A program made the translations under genes and the position numbers. Positions 18,358-28,255 of a stretch of 64,000 nucleotides of DNA are shown piece by piece. This DNA comes from Rahnella laticis (GTDB taxonomy: Bacteria; Pseudomonadota; Gammaproteobacteria; Enterobacterales; Enterobacteriaceae), in assembly GCF_015644585.1 (NCBI RefSeq), contig NZ_JADOBI010000001.1, positions 62,001 to 126,000 on the forward strand, written 5' to 3'. The notes beneath the pieces are model-generated. The model was not told the origin of the DNA. It saw only the letters and a program-made list of their open reading frames with translations, and searched no databases. Position 1 is the stretch's first letter. The number at the start of each line of letters is the position of its first letter.

Positions 18358-19071
18358 TCAGGCTGGCTTAATAGGATTTTTTTTACCGGGGAGTTTTCTC
18401 TCCAGCCAGTTAATCAGCAAATCACTGGCGGGCGTCATCAGCCACCAGCTTGCCCCGACCAGCACCACAGACAGCGAACCCACCACGATATCCGTAAACC
18501 AGTGCGCCCCGATCATTACGCGCGGCAGCGAGAAGATGGCGGTAATCACCAGCGCAATCACAAATGCCGTCTTGCTCAGATAGCGCAGCATGAAGCAGGA
18601 GAAAATAATCAGCATCATACCGTGGTCGCCCGGGAAGCTGTCTGCGGACGAATCTTTGGTCGGGATCCCGGTCAGCTGGCTGACGCGGTTAACGCCCTCA
18701 AAACTCAGCGACGGGCTCTTATGGCTTACCGGCAGCAAATGCCCGAGCTGATTGAGCACCACGGCGGTGAGCAGCATCACAAAGCCAATAATGACGTAAC
18801 GACGGCGGCCGGCGTTATCTTGTTTCAGGAAGTAGCTCAGATAAAGCACTCCCATTGCCAGCAGGGAAATCACGTCGAAAGCACGGTTATTGGTCACCGC
18901 GACCAGATGCAGGAACCAGGCGTCCGTCGTCAGATGACGGTTAAAGAAGAAGAAAATCGATTTATCAATTGGGAACCAGAAACCGTGGTTTGCAGGTAAG
19001 TAGAAAGATAAGAAAAGAGCAACGCCTAATACGTTGAGTATCAGGATTGCTGGAATATTTCGGCGCCACAT
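18358..19071 (-). CDS. lpxT: Lipid A 1-diphosphate synthase LpxT (PAP2 family)
   Basis: Inner-membrane kinase that transfers phosphate from undecaprenyl pyrophosphate to the 1-phosphate of lipid A on the periplasmic face, adding negative charge and recycling the carrier. The 237 aa equal E. coli LpxT (YeiU). Six hydrophobic segments carry the phosphatase motifs KDSSADSFPGDHG (C2, around 138-150) and RVMIGAHWFTDI (C3, around 184-195). It is the gene between yeiR and mepS, as in E. coli. In E. coli, activity is inhibited by PmrR under PmrA control; that peptide gene is not in this window. Confidence 0.93.
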   Translation of the reverse strand: MWRRNIPAILILNVLGVALFLSFYLPANHGFWFPIDKSIFFFFNRHLTTDAWFLHLVAVTNNRAFDVISLLAMGVLYLSYFLKQDNAGRRRYVIIGFVMLLTAVVLNQLGHLLPVSHKSPSLSFEGVNRVSQLTGIPTKDSSADSFPGDHGMMLIIFSCFMLRYLSKTAFVIALVITAIFSLPRVMIGAHWFTDIVVGSLSVVLVGASWWLMTPASDLLINWLERKLPGKKNPIKPA

Positions 19072-19132
19072 AGCAGGAAGCCCTATTGTTAGCAGGATAA
19101 GTATTAATTTAGTCAGCGTTAACTTAATCGGT

Positions 19133-20107
19133 TTAACTTAAACGAACCTTCAACAAAGTGGATTGTAATGTGTTCCATTGTGCTTTATCGCGAGTAATCA
19201 GCTCAATTCTGCTGTCTGAGGGCGCCATTGGTTTGGTTTCAATACTCAGGTCATTACCCTGACGATTTACCAGCAACGTCCCTTCTTTAATACGCAGAAT
19301 GCCTTTCACGCGGTCGACCGGTGCCAGACGTGCCCAGTCGAGAATACCCGCGGTATCAAATACGGTTTCAGCATCAAAAATCCACCCGCAGCTGGTGTAA
19401 CCGTCGGCTTCGTTCAACGCACGACGCCAGCGCTGTGTTTCCGGCAGGCTCAGAGCGGCCAGCCCGCGCACCGGGGCGTGCGCATGATGATGCTTACCCG
19501 AGGGCAATTCGGCCAGATTCAGACGGGGTAAATCGAGCAACACCGGGTCAATCTCACCCTGAGAGGCAATCACCAGCTGACGTCCGCCGCCGTTCAGGCT
19601 GAACCAGGCTTCCAGTGCCTGATTGTCCTGCGTCTGCGCCACATCGGATTTATTGGCGACAATGACGTCTGCCGCAGCAAGCTGATCGCGGAAGTTTTCA
19701 TTATCGATGACGCGCTGATCGCTCAACTGGCGGGGATCCATCAGGCATAACGTCGCGTTGAGCGTCAGCCAGTCTTTGTAAACTTCAGACGTTAATAAAG
19801 AAAGGATCTGCTTCGGATGGCCCAGCCCGGTAGGTTCAATCAGCAGACGGTCAGGTTTTGCCTGCTGCAATAACATATTGAGGCCCACCTGCATCGGGAG
19901 GCCATTCACGCAACACATACATCCGCCGGGAATTTCTTTCAGCACTGCACCGCTGTCGGCCAGCAATGCCCCGTCAATCCCGACTTCCCCAAATTCATTG
20001 ACCAATACAGCCCATTTTTCTCCCTCTGGCTTCTGAGCCAGCAGATGGCGCAGCGTCGTCGTTTTACCGCTGCCCAGAAAGCCGGTAATCAGGTTGGTTT
20101 TGGTCAT
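19133..20107 (-). CDS. yeiR: Zinc-binding GTPase YeiR (CobW/COG0523 family)
   Basis: G3E-family P-loop GTPase with zinc-dependent activity in E. coli, thought to act in zinc handling. It has Walker A GFLGSGKT at residues 9-16, the family metal motif C63-M-C65-C66 (GGCMCC), NKSD near 150, and a histidine-rich stretch GKHHHAHAP in the linker. The C-terminal CobW domain matches E. coli YeiR closely. I chose the second ATG (20107), nine bases after AGGA, over the ATG at 20113, which is only three bases from it. It lies in the same order and strand as lpxT and mepS, as in E. coli. Confidence 0.93.
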   Translation of the reverse strand: MTKTNLITGFLGSGKTTTLRHLLAQKPEGEKWAVLVNEFGEVGIDGALLADSGAVLKEIPGGCMCCVNGLPMQVGLNMLLQQAKPDRLLIEPTGLGHPKQILSLLTSEVYKDWLTLNATLCLMDPRQLSDQRVIDNENFRDQLAAADVIVANKSDVAQTQDNQALEAWFSLNGGGRQLVIASQGEIDPVLLDLPRLNLAELPSGKHHHAHAPVRGLAALSLPETQRWRRALNEADGYTSCGWIFDAETVFDTAGILDWARLAPVDRVKGILRIKEGTLLVNRQGNDLSIETKPMAPSDSRIELITRDKAQWNTLQSTLLKVRLS

Positions 20108-20319
20108 TTTCATAGGTCCTTTTCATAAATTTACACGTCAATGTGCAATGCCGACTTAAGAAAATCCAGCGCTGTGCCGATGGATAACATGGATTGCTTA
20201 GTTTTAACGTCGCGGCACCCAATTATTTTGAGCGGACAGGTGCTAATTGGTTTAGATGTATTAATGTTAAATGGATGTATCGTGAATTTTAAAAATGTAA
20301 ATTCAAATGAGGTGTTGCC

Positions 20320-20628
20320 ATGAACAGAATCAAATGGGTACTGTTTTTGGGAGTTTTGGCCTCAGGGATGATGCAGTATGCCAGCGCGGGATCAACCGGT
20401 ACTATCCATTTTTATGGCGCAATTGTTGAAGGTGGATGTAACTTCAAAACCGGTGGAAGTCAGCTTGTCAGCAGCTGTGAGCGGGGCGCTGCGAAAGTCA
20501 CGCAGGCGCGTCAGATCAGCGCGACGAATCCACTTTCTTTCAGCCTTCCACTGTCTTTAGGTCACGTCACGACGCAACAGGTGAACAAGAATCCACATCT
20601 GGCGCTGATGACGGTGTCGTACAATTAA
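20320..20628 (+). CDS. Small fimbrial-subunit-like secreted protein
   Basis: 102 aa with a signal peptide (ending near ASA, residue 23) followed by GTIHFYGAIVEGGCNF, which is the N-terminal strand typical of type 1 fimbrial subunits. A second cysteine about 15 residues later (SSC) could form the usual disulfide. A full subunit has about 150-180 residues and ends with a conserved tyrosine. This protein stops early but still ends TVSYN, a fimbrin-like C-terminus, so it may be an internally shortened pilin. No chaperone, usher or other pilin gene is nearby. GAGG lies seven bases before the ATG. It is absent from this position in E. coli. Confidence 0.7.
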   Translation: MNRIKWVLFLGVLASGMMQYASAGSTGTIHFYGAIVEGGCNFKTGGSQLVSSCERGAAKVTQARQISATNPLSFSLPLSLGHVTTQQVNKNPHLALMTVSYN

Positions 20629-20718
20629 AGCCGCAAAAAAACGATGAGCATTTCTGATTAGTTCATCACCGGTCATTTTTGCCCGGACAGTGTCAGGGTA
20701 AAGTGGCCCGACAACTTA

Positions 20719-20759
20719 GAAAACTGGCTGACCCAATTTTGATCGGGTCGTCAGTTTTC
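20719..20759. terminator. Long hairpin after the fimbrial-like gene
   Basis: GAAAACTGGCTGACCC and GGGTCGTCAGTTTTC form a stem of about 15 bp around a 10-nt loop. The stem ends in TTTT but lacks a long T-run. It probably ends transcription of the fimbrial-like gene before the downstream regulator. Confidence 0.5.
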
Positions 20760-20885
20760 CTCTCTGGTTCTTCCCCTTTGTGCCCACATGTTATAATTTC
20801 CCCTCCTGTATCAGGCATCCGGAACGCTGAAAAAGCCGTTTCAGGTGTAGGACCAATTTCATAGCATCACCAGCGGGGCGACATT

Positions 20886-21617
20886 ATGCGACTTTATCAG
20901 GAGATTGGCGGCCATCTGCGCCGTGATATCCATGCCGGAAAATACGCCCCTGGCGACCGCCTTCCTCCGGAACGTGATATTGCTGAATCTTACTCGGTGA
21001 GCCGCAGTGTGGTGCGTGAGGCACTGATTATGCTCGAACTTGAGAAGGTCGTTGAAGTCCGCAAAGGTTCCGGTGTTTACGTGCTGCACCAGCCTGATGT
21101 GTTGCCGCAGGAAGACGCGGACAGAGGTTATGGGCCGTTTGAACTGTTGCAGGCGCGGCAGTTGCTGGAAAGCGAAGTGGCGGCATTTGCGGCCATGCAG
21201 GCCACCAAAACCGACATTCTGCAAATGCGTGATGCGATTGAAGCGCAGCGAAGCTGCATTGCGCGCGGTGTTTCGGATGACGTGGAAGATCAGCGTTTCC
21301 ACGCCCTGCTGGCGCAGGCATCTCAAAACAGCGTACTGGTAAAACTGGTGGACGATTTATGGCAGATTCGCCAGCGCAGCTCGATGTGGGAAGGGATCCA
21401 CCAGCACGTCGGGGATAAAAACTACAGCCAGATATGGCTGCTGGACCATCAGGCGATCCTTCAGGCGGTTTTACGCCGTGATGCCAAAGCCGCGAAACAG
21501 GCCATGTGGCAGCATCTGGAAAACGTAAAAGATATGCTGCTGAAAGTCTCGGATGCCGATGACCCGTCTTTTGACGGCTTCCTGTTTTCGTCAGTGCCTT
21601 CGGAACTGAATGACTGA
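20886..21617 (+). CDS. GntR/FadR-family regulator, UxuR-like
   Basis: Transcriptional repressor of 243 aa: N-terminal winged helix (PGDRLPPERDIAESYSVSRSVVREALIMLE, residues 22-52 region) and a C-terminal FCD effector domain with PFELLQARQLLES, QRFHALLA and MWQHLENVK. These blocks and the ending DDPSFDGFLFSSVP match E. coli UxuR better than ExuR. Those regulators respond to fructuronate and glucuronate. It faces yeiQ, a fructuronate-reductase-type enzyme, across a shared terminator. E. coli has no regulator gene at this place, so the pairing suggests it controls yeiQ (inference). Confidence 0.82.
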   Translation: MRLYQEIGGHLRRDIHAGKYAPGDRLPPERDIAESYSVSRSVVREALIMLELEKVVEVRKGSGVYVLHQPDVLPQEDADRGYGPFELLQARQLLESEVAAFAAMQATKTDILQMRDAIEAQRSCIARGVSDDVEDQRFHALLAQASQNSVLVKLVDDLWQIRQRSSMWEGIHQHVGDKNYSQIWLLDHQAILQAVLRRDAKAAKQAMWQHLENVKDMLLKVSDADDPSFDGFLFSSVPSELND

Positions 21618-21632
21618 TCCTGCTCCACAATA

Positions 21633-21662
21633 AGAAACGGCTGCCGGAGCAGCCGTTTCTTT
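21633..21662. terminator. Bidirectional terminator between UxuR-like gene and yeiQ
   Basis: A perfect 12-bp stem (AGAAACGGCTGC / GCAGCCGTTTCT, loop CGGA) lies between the convergent genes, with T-rich ends in both directions. Confidence 0.88.
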
Positions 21663-21675
21663 ATACGATGGATTT

Positions 21676-23145
21676 TCAGCCCACGTATTTCGCGACGGTT
21701 TTCTTCGCGCCAACCCTTTGCAGGTCGGCATAAGCATTCAGAATAGCCTGCACCACTTTTTCTTCCTGCGGCAATTGCTCACCGAATACGCCCGTCAGCG
21801 CAAGCAGCGCTTTCACACGGGGTTCGCCATCAGCGGTAGATGCCACGATTTCAGCTAAGGTTTCAGCCATCGGATCTTTAATCTCGATAGGCTGACCCGC
21901 ATCATCCGTTCCGCCGATATAACGCATCCAGCCCGCAACGCCGAGCGCCAGTAACTCGTAAGAACCGCCGTTTTTCACATGCCAGCGGATGGAGTCGAGC
22001 ATACGTTGCGGAAGCTTCATCGTTCCGTCCATGGCGATTTGCCAGGTGCGGTGTTTCAGCGCCGTGTTGCAGTAACGGGCAATCAGGCTGTCGGCATAAG
22101 CGGTGAGATCGACACCTTCTACGCTCAGCGTTGGTGCCTGTTCTGACAGCATCAGGCGATGGGCTGCTGCTTTATAATTCGCATCTTCCATGCAATCGTT
22201 GATGTGCTGATAACCGGCCAGATAACCGAGATAGGCCAGGAACGAGTGGCTGCCGTTCAGCATCCGCAACTTCATCTGTTCAAACGGCAGAACGTCGGAA
22301 ACCATCTGCGCACCGGCTTTTTCCCAGTCCGGGCGGCCTGCAACAAAGTGATCTTCCACCACCCACTGAATGAACGGTTCGCAGGCAATGCCGCACGGGT
22401 CAGTCACGCCGCCCAGCGCTTCGGTGATTTCTTCCAGCGTGGTGTCCGTGGCCGCCGGAACGATACGGTCAACCATGGTGCTTGGGAAAGAAACGTTCTC
22501 AGTGATCCACTTCGCCAGTTCGGCTGAGCGGGCTTTCGCCATACCCAGAACGGCGTTTTTGACCACCAGACCATTTTCAGGAATATTGTCGCAACACAGT
22601 ACGGTAAAGCCTGGCAGGCCGCGCTCATGGCGCAGACGCAGGGCTTCCACTAACACGCCGGGCGCTGTGCAGGGTGCCTGACCACCGGCCAGATCCTGCT
22701 GAATTTTTGGGTTTTGCAGATCCAGCTCGCCGGAGCCGGGTTCAATGCAATAGCCTTTTTCGGTGATGGTCAGTGAAACAATCGCTACCTGCGGCTCGGT
22801 CAGTTTTGCCAGCACGGCATCCAGCCCGTCGATCCCGCCGTGGACCGACTCATGCGCTGAGCCGACGATAATGGCCTGATTCCCTTCGGCGCCTTTTTCC
22901 AGCACGGTAAAAAGATGATCCTGCCCGCGTAAGCTTTTGATTAATGACTCATTGCCAAACAGGCTGACTTCACAGATCCCCCAGTCGCCACCTTGCTGAT
23001 TTAACACCCGGTTGGTCAGCAATGCCTGATGGGCGCGATGGAAAGCACCAAATCCGAGATGAACAATGCGGCTTTTCAATGCGTCACGATCATAACCAGG
23101 TAATGACACTGCTGCTGGCAGGGACGCTGTGGCAATAGTTTTCAT
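21676..23145 (-). CDS. yeiQ: Mannitol dehydrogenase-family oxidoreductase YeiQ
   Basis: NAD-dependent polyol/hexuronate dehydrogenase of 489 aa. It carries the family's N-terminal VHLGFGAFHRAHQA nucleotide-binding motif (about residues 29-42), TITEKGY near 126, a DNIPENG block, and the catalytic-region KLRMLNGSHS with the active-site lysine. Its relatives include mannonate oxidoreductase (UxuB, fructuronate reductase). The gene sits between yeiP and yeiR as E. coli yeiQ does, and the length agrees (488). The exact substrate is not settled. The neighbouring UxuR-like regulator supports a hexuronate or related keto-acid. Confidence 0.88.
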   Translation of the reverse strand: MKTIATASLPAAVSLPGYDRDALKSRIVHLGFGAFHRAHQALLTNRVLNQQGGDWGICEVSLFGNESLIKSLRGQDHLFTVLEKGAEGNQAIIVGSAHESVHGGIDGLDAVLAKLTEPQVAIVSLTITEKGYCIEPGSGELDLQNPKIQQDLAGGQAPCTAPGVLVEALRLRHERGLPGFTVLCCDNIPENGLVVKNAVLGMAKARSAELAKWITENVSFPSTMVDRIVPAATDTTLEEITEALGGVTDPCGIACEPFIQWVVEDHFVAGRPDWEKAGAQMVSDVLPFEQMKLRMLNGSHSFLAYLGYLAGYQHINDCMEDANYKAAAHRLMLSEQAPTLSVEGVDLTAYADSLIARYCNTALKHRTWQIAMDGTMKLPQRMLDSIRWHVKNGGSYELLALGVAGWMRYIGGTDDAGQPIEIKDPMAETLAEIVASTADGEPRVKALLALTGVFGEQLPQEEKVVQAILNAYADLQRVGAKKTVAKYVG

Positions 23146-23369
23146 GCAATACTCCAGGCAAGTCAGAAATAATGAAATTGGTCAGGCCAAATTGGGGCAG
23201 TTTACCCGTAAGCTGAAAATTATGCTGGATAAAGCGACGATTTAAGCCGAAATCAGGCTTTAGAGTGTAAAGTCATATGATAGAAAGGGGAATTGGTAAG
23301 TCCAGACAGCCACTCGTTTTGTGATGCAGATCGAGTGTCTGAGATATTTGTGATGAGAAAACCAGGGTG

Positions 23370-23395
23370 AAAAAAAAGGAACGCCGTGGCGTTCC
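23370..23395 (-). terminator. Terminator downstream of yeiP
   Basis: On the minus strand, GGAACGCC-AC-GGCGTTCC is followed by a run of nine T. This is a strong terminator 25 bp after the yeiP stop. Confidence 0.9.
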
Positions 23396-23419
23396 CTTTA
23401 AAAAGCGGGGCAACTGACC

Positions 23420-23992
23420 TTAGTCAGCGCGGCCCATATAACGACGTTCAGCAATATGGATGCGGATTTTGTCGCCGGAGCTCAGATATTCTGGCACCTG
23501 AATATTCAGGCCGGTAGCCATCACAGCCGGTTTAGTACGTGAGCTTGCCGACGCACCTTTGATGCCCGGCGCGGTTTCAACGATTTCCAGATCTACCGTC
23601 TGTGGCATTTCCAGCGCCAGCAGCTGGCTGTCGAGCGTCAGAACCTGCATACCCTGTAAACCTTCTTCAGGAATGAACAGCAGCTCTTCTTCAATCTGTG
23701 CTTTGTTGAAGGTGTAAGGTGTGAAGTCTTCGTCATCCATAAAGATGTACTCATCGCCGTCAACGTAGGAGAAATTCACCTTACGGCGGGTCAGGGTCAC
23801 GGTGTCGAGAATGTCGTCTCCCTTGAAGCGTTCTTCCACTTTGCCGCCGGTACGCACATCGGCGAAACGCATTTTGTATAAGGTGCTGGCACCACGGGCG
23901 CTCGGGCTCTGCACATCAATGTCTTTTACCAGCAGCAATTTGCCGTCGTAGTTCACAACGAAGCCGCGTTTAATTTCGTTAGCACGTGCCAT
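23420..23992 (-). CDS. yeiP: Elongation factor P-like protein YeiP (EfpL)
   Basis: Translation factor that relieves ribosome stalling at proline-rich motifs, acting as an unmodified paralogue of EF-P. The 190 aa have the three-domain EF-P fold and near-complete identity with E. coli YeiP. The N-terminal loop [12 protein letters not shown] has Arg33 at the tip, where EF-P carries its modified lysine. The C-terminus is [13 protein letters not shown]. It is a single gene with its own terminator. The upstream leader (23993-24236) separates it from divergent yeiW. Confidence 0.95.
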   Translation of the reverse strand: MARANEIKRGFVVNYDGKLLLVKDIDVQSPSARGASTLYKMRFADVRTGGKVEERFKGDDILDTVTLTRRKVNFSYVDGDEYIFMDDEDFTPYTFNKAQIEEELLFIPEEGLQGMQVLTLDSQLLALEMPQTVDLEIVETAPGIKGASASSRTKPAVMATGLNIQVPEYLSSGDKIRIHIAERRYMGRAD

Positions 23993-24236
23993 ATAAATAA
24001 CCTGTCAGCAGAGAGAATAATAATTTGCGACACGTTACCCGCGCCGCTGATTTCAGGCAAGCAGATAGCGTAAAAAGAGTCGGGAAAACCCGCTTTCTGA
24101 CGCAATTTTAGTGGTCTGCCTGCCGACATTAAAAATGTTCGATATACAGTGTTAAAGAGTAGTAAATATTTCGCTGGTGGCGGTGTTGCGCGCCTGCTAT
24201 TGTCGCGCCTCAAAATGTGGCCTGAGGAGGCTGATA

Positions 24237-24491
24237 ATGGACTGTCGTACCGATTGCGGAGCCTGTTGCATAGCGCCTTCAATTTCCAGCCCGATCCCCG
24301 GAATGCCGGACGGCAAACCCGCCAACACCCGCTGTATTCATCTGGCCGATAACTTCCTGTGCCAGATTTTCACCTCGCCGCTGCGGCCAAAAGTTTGCGG
24401 CAGCCTGCAGGCCAGCCGCGAAATGTGTTTCACACACCGCGACCAGGCGCTGACTTATCTCATCAAACTCGAAGCCGATACCGCGCCTTAA
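24237..24491 (+). CDS. yeiW: Cysteine-rich YkgJ-like protein YeiW
   Basis: Small protein of 84 aa, the same length as E. coli YeiW. The N-terminal [10 protein letters not shown] cluster and four further cysteines fit the YkgJ/UPF0153 group of putative metal or Fe-S binding proteins. [16 protein letters not shown] and LRPKVC are shared with E. coli. Its function is unknown. I place the start at ATG 24237, six bases after GAGGAGG; longer frames upstream lack this. The coding end overlaps the end of setB on the other strand by 3 bp. Confidence 0.9.
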   Translation: MDCRTDCGACCIAPSISSPIPGMPDGKPANTRCIHLADNFLCQIFTSPLRPKVCGSLQASREMCFTHRDQALTYLIKLEADTAP

Positions 24492-25702
24492 ACTGCTGCT
24501 TCCGGCGTTTCTTCCGCTGGCTTATCGACGTTTTTCACATTCCAGATGCACGCAACCGCGCCCACGACCATCACCAGTGCGGCGTAAAACACCGCGTGAT
24601 ACGTCCAGAACTGCGCAATCACGCCCGCCAGTGAACCGGCGAGGATCCAGCCTGCACGGGTGGAATTGGTGAACAGCGTTGTTGCCGCTCCCGCCTGACC
24701 CGGCATTAAATCCTGAAAATACAGCATGCCGATACCGGCCAGAATGCCGATGAAAATGGCGTTCAGCAGCTGTAAAGCAATCATCGCTGCGGCTCCGGTC
24801 GTAAACAAAATACAGGTGTAGAAAATCACTCCCGCCAGCACGGCAAAGCGCATCAGGAAACGCTTACCTAACTGTTTTGCCAGATATCCGGCAATCAGCA
24901 TGGTCGGGATTTCGAGACAGGCGGCGCTGCCCATCAGCACGCCGGCCAGCTTCTCAGGCAAGCCCAGCTCGCGCACCACGTACAGCGGCATATTGATCAG
25001 ATAAATACTGTTGGCCGCCCACATCAGGGAGCAGGCGATAAACAACATCAGCGTATCGCGGCGGTTGCGGCGCGGGGCTTCCAGTGTGGCGGTCGTTTTG
25101 ATGTGTGCTTTAGGCATGGAAGGCAGGAACATCCAGACCATTGCGCCACACAGCAGAAATGCCAGCGTGGCGGCGCAATACATGAAGGTAAATCCGAATC
25201 CCATCGACAGGGCGAAAGCAAGCGGCGGCCCGACAACCCAGGCCAGAGAAACCTGTGCGCGCAAAATAGAGCTGAACATCACGGCTTCGCGCCCGGTTTT
25301 TTCGGAATGCTCGCGCGCAAGGGCAAACATTTGCGGGTTGGCGGTGGAGCCGAAACTCGACAATAAAACGCCGATAAACAGCAAAATAAAGTAGTTACGG
25401 TTGAAGGCGAAAAGCACACACGCCAGCGCGCCCAGAATGCAGCAATACAGGATCAGCGTTTTGCGGTCACCGCGCTTATCCGACCAGGTCGCCAGCAGCT
25501 GGCTGACGAAAATGCCAATCACGGCACTGCCGGTAAAGAAGATGCCGACCATGAACGGGCTGACGTGCACCTGAGAAGTCAGAAACAGGCTGAGCGTCGG
25601 GGTCTGAAGGGCACCGGCAATTCCTGTGAGAAAGGCGATGATCAAAAAAGCAGTCGACGTCATGTCGGGGAAGCGGCGGGCTGACGTTGTAGAAATTCGC
25701 AT
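24488..25702 (-). CDS. setB: Sugar efflux transporter SetB
   Basis: MFS inner-membrane exporter of 404 aa with about 12 hydrophobic segments. It closely follows E. coli Set[15 protein letters not shown] near residue 25, [10 protein letters not shown] in loop 2-3, [18 protein letters not shown] and [10 protein letters not shown] in the central loop. SetB can export lactose, glucose and some glucosides. The N-terminus ([13 protein letters not shown]) differs from E. coli, but the ATG at 25702 gives a similar length. It is divergent from the fru operon across 475 bp, as in E. coli. Confidence 0.92.
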   Translation of the reverse strand: MRISTTSARRFPDMTSTAFLIIAFLTGIAGALQTPTLSLFLTSQVHVSPFMVGIFFTGSAVIGIFVSQLLATWSDKRGDRKTLILYCCILGALACVLFAFNRNYFILLFIGVLLSSFGSTANPQMFALAREHSEKTGREAVMFSSILRAQVSLAWVVGPPLAFALSMGFGFTFMYCAATLAFLLCGAMVWMFLPSMPKAHIKTTATLEAPRRNRRDTLMLFIACSLMWAANSIYLINMPLYVVRELGLPEKLAGVLMGSAACLEIPTMLIAGYLAKQLGKRFLMRFAVLAGVIFYTCILFTTGAAAMIALQLLNAIFIGILAGIGMLYFQDLMPGQAGAATTLFTNSTRAGWILAGSLAGVIAQFWTYHAVFYAALVMVVGAVACIWNVKNVDKPAEETPEAAV

Positions 25703-26076
25703 TAGATAGCTGAACCAGAGTGAAGAGAAGGAGGACGAAATTTGCGCGAATGTTACGACAGTTTAAAAAAAACAAAAACAGGTTTTGATCATCAAAAATG
25801 TAAACCGGAGTGTATTTGCCATACTGAATAATAAAACCGCACATTGTGTCAAAAATAACCCAAACCGGCAGCCGTCCGGTCACAGGAGGTCATCCACTCA
25901 AACCCGTCAGCTGACTTCAGCTAAACTGTTTTTGGCCGCTTCAGCCTGACTTCAGCATTTGCGTTAAGTCACGGGCTTCAGGGCGTCGCAAAAAAGGAAA
26001 CTGTGCGTGGCATCAAAAAATTGTTACGCCAAATCAGGGAAAGCTTGATTTAAAAACAGGCCGGATTGAGACTCCT

Positions 26077-26088
26077 TGAAACGTTTCA
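26077..26088. promoter_or_regulatory. Cra (FruR) operator 1
   Basis: TGAAACGTTTCA is a perfect palindromic Cra operator, 90 bp before the fruB start. Fructose 1-phosphate releases Cra from such sites, so the operon should be induced by fructose. Confidence 0.9.
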
Positions 26089-26143
26089 GCGTTGTCAGTT
26101 TCTCTTCTGAAATTTGATGGCGCTCCTTTTTTCTCAGTAAAGC

Positions 26144-26155
26144 TGAAACGATTCA
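26144..26155. promoter_or_regulatory. Cra (FruR) operator 2
   Basis: TGAAACGATTCA matches the Cra consensus and lies 23 bp before the fruB ATG. Two operators with this spacing mirror the E. coli fruB control region. Confidence 0.88.
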
Positions 26156-26177
26156 ATTTCAGCAGGAGAGGAGAATT

Positions 26178-27308
26178 ATGTTCCAACTGTCACAGCAAGA
26201 TATTCATCTCGGTGCGGCTGCCAGCGATAAGCAGGAAGCAATTCGCCAGGTCGCAGCAGCACTGACTCAGGCTGGCCGTGTCAGCGAAGGCTATGTAGAC
26301 GGCATGTTAGCGCGTGAGCTGCAAACTTCTACCTACCTTGGCAACGGCATTGCTATCCCGCACGGTACCACCGATACCCGTGATCTGGTGCTGGATACCG
26401 GCGTCCAGGTTTTCCAGTTTCCGCAGGGCATCGCGTGGGGCGAAGGGCAGACTGCTTATGTCGTTATCGGCATCGCAGCGCGTTCTGATGAACACCTCGG
26501 TTTGCTGCGTCAGCTGACGCACGTCTTAAGTGACGACAGCGTGGCTGAGCGTCTGGCAAAAACAGATTCAGCTGAAGAACTGCGCAGCCTGCTGATGGGC
26601 GAGAAAAATGCCGCTGAATTCCTGTTTGATACCCAGCTGATTGCTGTTGATGTGGCGGTGGAAAGCCTGATCACATTGCAAGCGCTGAACGCAGGCCGTC
26701 TGCAACAGGTGGGTGCCGTTGATACCGCTTTCGTCAGCGATGTTATCAGCCGTAAACCCCTGAATCTGGGGCACGGTATCTGGCTGAGCGACAGCACGGA
26801 AGGCAACCTGAAAAGTGCTGCCACCGTCAGCCGTGCGCAGCAGGCGTTTGATCTGGCCGGTGAAAAGGTTTCTATGCTGCTGACGATTTCTGTCGCAGAT
26901 GACCAGCCGCTGGACGTGCTGAATTACCTGAGCGATCTGCTGATTGCCAATAAAGCTGAACGCTTGCTGACGGCAGATGCCGTTGGCGTGCTGGCATTGC
27001 TGACCAGCGAAGTCGAAGAACAAGCCAACGTGCTGACGGCTGAATTCGTTATCCGTAACGAACATGGCCTGCATGCGCGTCCGGGCACGGCATTAGTGAA
27101 CGTGATCAAACAGTTCAGCAGTGAAATCACCGTAACCAATCTTGATGGCAGCGGTAAACCTGCCAACGGCCGCAGCCTGATGAAAGTCGTGGCGCTGGGC
27201 GTGAAAAAAGGTCACCACCTGCGCTTTACCGCCAGTGGTGAAGATGCAGAACTGGCATTAAAAACCATCGGCGAAGCGATTGCCGAAGGTCTTGGGGAGG
27301 GCGCATGA
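26178..27308 (+). CDS. fruB: PTS fructose-specific diphosphoryl transfer protein (FPr)
   Basis: Cytosolic fusion protein of 376 aa that passes phosphate to the fructose permease: EIIA(Fru) domain (residues 1-145, active His62 in IPHGT), a middle linker/M domain, and a C-terminal HPr domain (about 285-376, active His299 in [10 protein letters not shown]). It therefore bypasses HPr during fructose uptake. Both active histidines sit at the E. coli positions. The stop overlaps the fruK start as ATGA. Two Cra operators precede the gene. Confidence 0.96.
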   Translation: MFQLSQQDIHLGAAASDKQEAIRQVAAALTQAGRVSEGYVDGMLARELQTSTYLGNGIAIPHGTTDTRDLVLDTGVQVFQFPQGIAWGEGQTAYVVIGIAARSDEHLGLLRQLTHVLSDDSVAERLAKTDSAEELRSLLMGEKNAAEFLFDTQLIAVDVAVESLITLQALNAGRLQQVGAVDTAFVSDVISRKPLNLGHGIWLSDSTEGNLKSAATVSRAQQAFDLAGEKVSMLLTISVADDQPLDVLNYLSDLLIANKAERLLTADAVGVLALLTSEVEEQANVLTAEFVIRNEHGLHARPGTALVNVIKQFSSEITVTNLDGSGKPANGRSLMKVVALGVKKGHHLRFTASGEDAELALKTIGEAIAEGLGEGA

Positions 27309-28240
27309 GCCGTCGGGTCGCCACAATTACCTTAAATCCTGCGTACGATTTAGTGGGCTATGTGCCTGAAATCGAACGCGGTGAAGTCAATCTGGTGCAG
27401 ACCACCGGTCTGCACGCCGCCGGTAAAGGCATCAACGTTGCGAAAGTGCTGAAAGATCTCGGCATCGACGTCACCGTTGGCGGCTTCCTGGGCAAAGAAA
27501 ATCAGGACGGCTTCCAGTTGCTGTTCAGCGATCTGGGCATTGCTAACCGTTTCCAGGTCGTCAATGGCCGTACACGTATTAACGTCAAACTGACCGAAAA
27601 AGATGGCGAAGTCAGCGACTTCAACTTCTCCGGCTTCAATGTGACGCCTGCTGACTGGGAACGTTTCGTGACGGATTCCCTGTCCTGGCTGGGCCAGTTC
27701 GACATGGTCGCCGTGAGCGGCAGCCTGCCAGCGGGCGTTGATCCTGACGCATTCACTGACTGGATGAAACGTCTGCGCGCGCAGTGTCCATGCATCATTT
27801 TCGACAGCAGCCGTGAAGCACTGGTGGCCGGTCTGAAAGCTGCACCGTGGCTGGTTAAACCTAACCGCCGTGAACTGGAAATCTGGGCTGGCCGTAAATT
27901 GCCGGAACTGAGTGACGTGGTAGAAGCTGCGCACGCCTTGCGTGATCAGGGAATTGCCCACGTGGTGATTTCTCTGGGTGCTGAAGGCGCATTGTGGGTT
28001 AACGCCTCCGGCGCGTGGATCGCCAAACCGCCAGCCTGTGAAGTTGTCAGCACCGTCGGTGCCGGTGATTCCATGGTCGGTGGCCTGATCTACGGCTTGC
28101 TGATGCGCGAATCCAGCGAACATACGCTACGCCTGGCAACGGCTGTTGCCGCACTGGCTGTCAGCCAGAGTAATGTCGGTGTCACCGATCGTCCGCAGCT
28201 CGCGGCGATGATGGCCCGTGTTGATCTGAAACCCTTTTAA
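27305..28240 (+). CDS. fruK: 1-Phosphofructokinase
   Basis: PfkB-family sugar kinase of 311 aa converting fructose 1-phosphate plus ATP to fructose 1,6-bisphosphate. It shows the N-terminal [16 protein letters not shown] (PfkB signature 1, about residues 39-54) and the C-terminal [12 protein letters not shown] signature 2 with the catalytic Asp near 256. It is translationally coupled to fruB (4-bp overlap) and lies 15 bp before fruA. Confidence 0.96.
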   Translation: MSRRVATITLNPAYDLVGYVPEIERGEVNLVQTTGLHAAGKGINVAKVLKDLGIDVTVGGFLGKENQDGFQLLFSDLGIANRFQVVNGRTRINVKLTEKDGEVSDFNFSGFNVTPADWERFVTDSLSWLGQFDMVAVSGSLPAGVDPDAFTDWMKRLRAQCPCIIFDSSREALVAGLKAAPWLVKPNRRELEIWAGRKLPELSDVVEAAHALRDQGIAHVVISLGAEGALWVNASGAWIAKPPACEVVSTVGAGDSMVGGLIYGLLMRESSEHTLRLATAVAALAVSQSNVGVTDRPQLAAMMARVDLKPF

Positions 28241-28255
28241 TCCGCAGGAGGCAGA

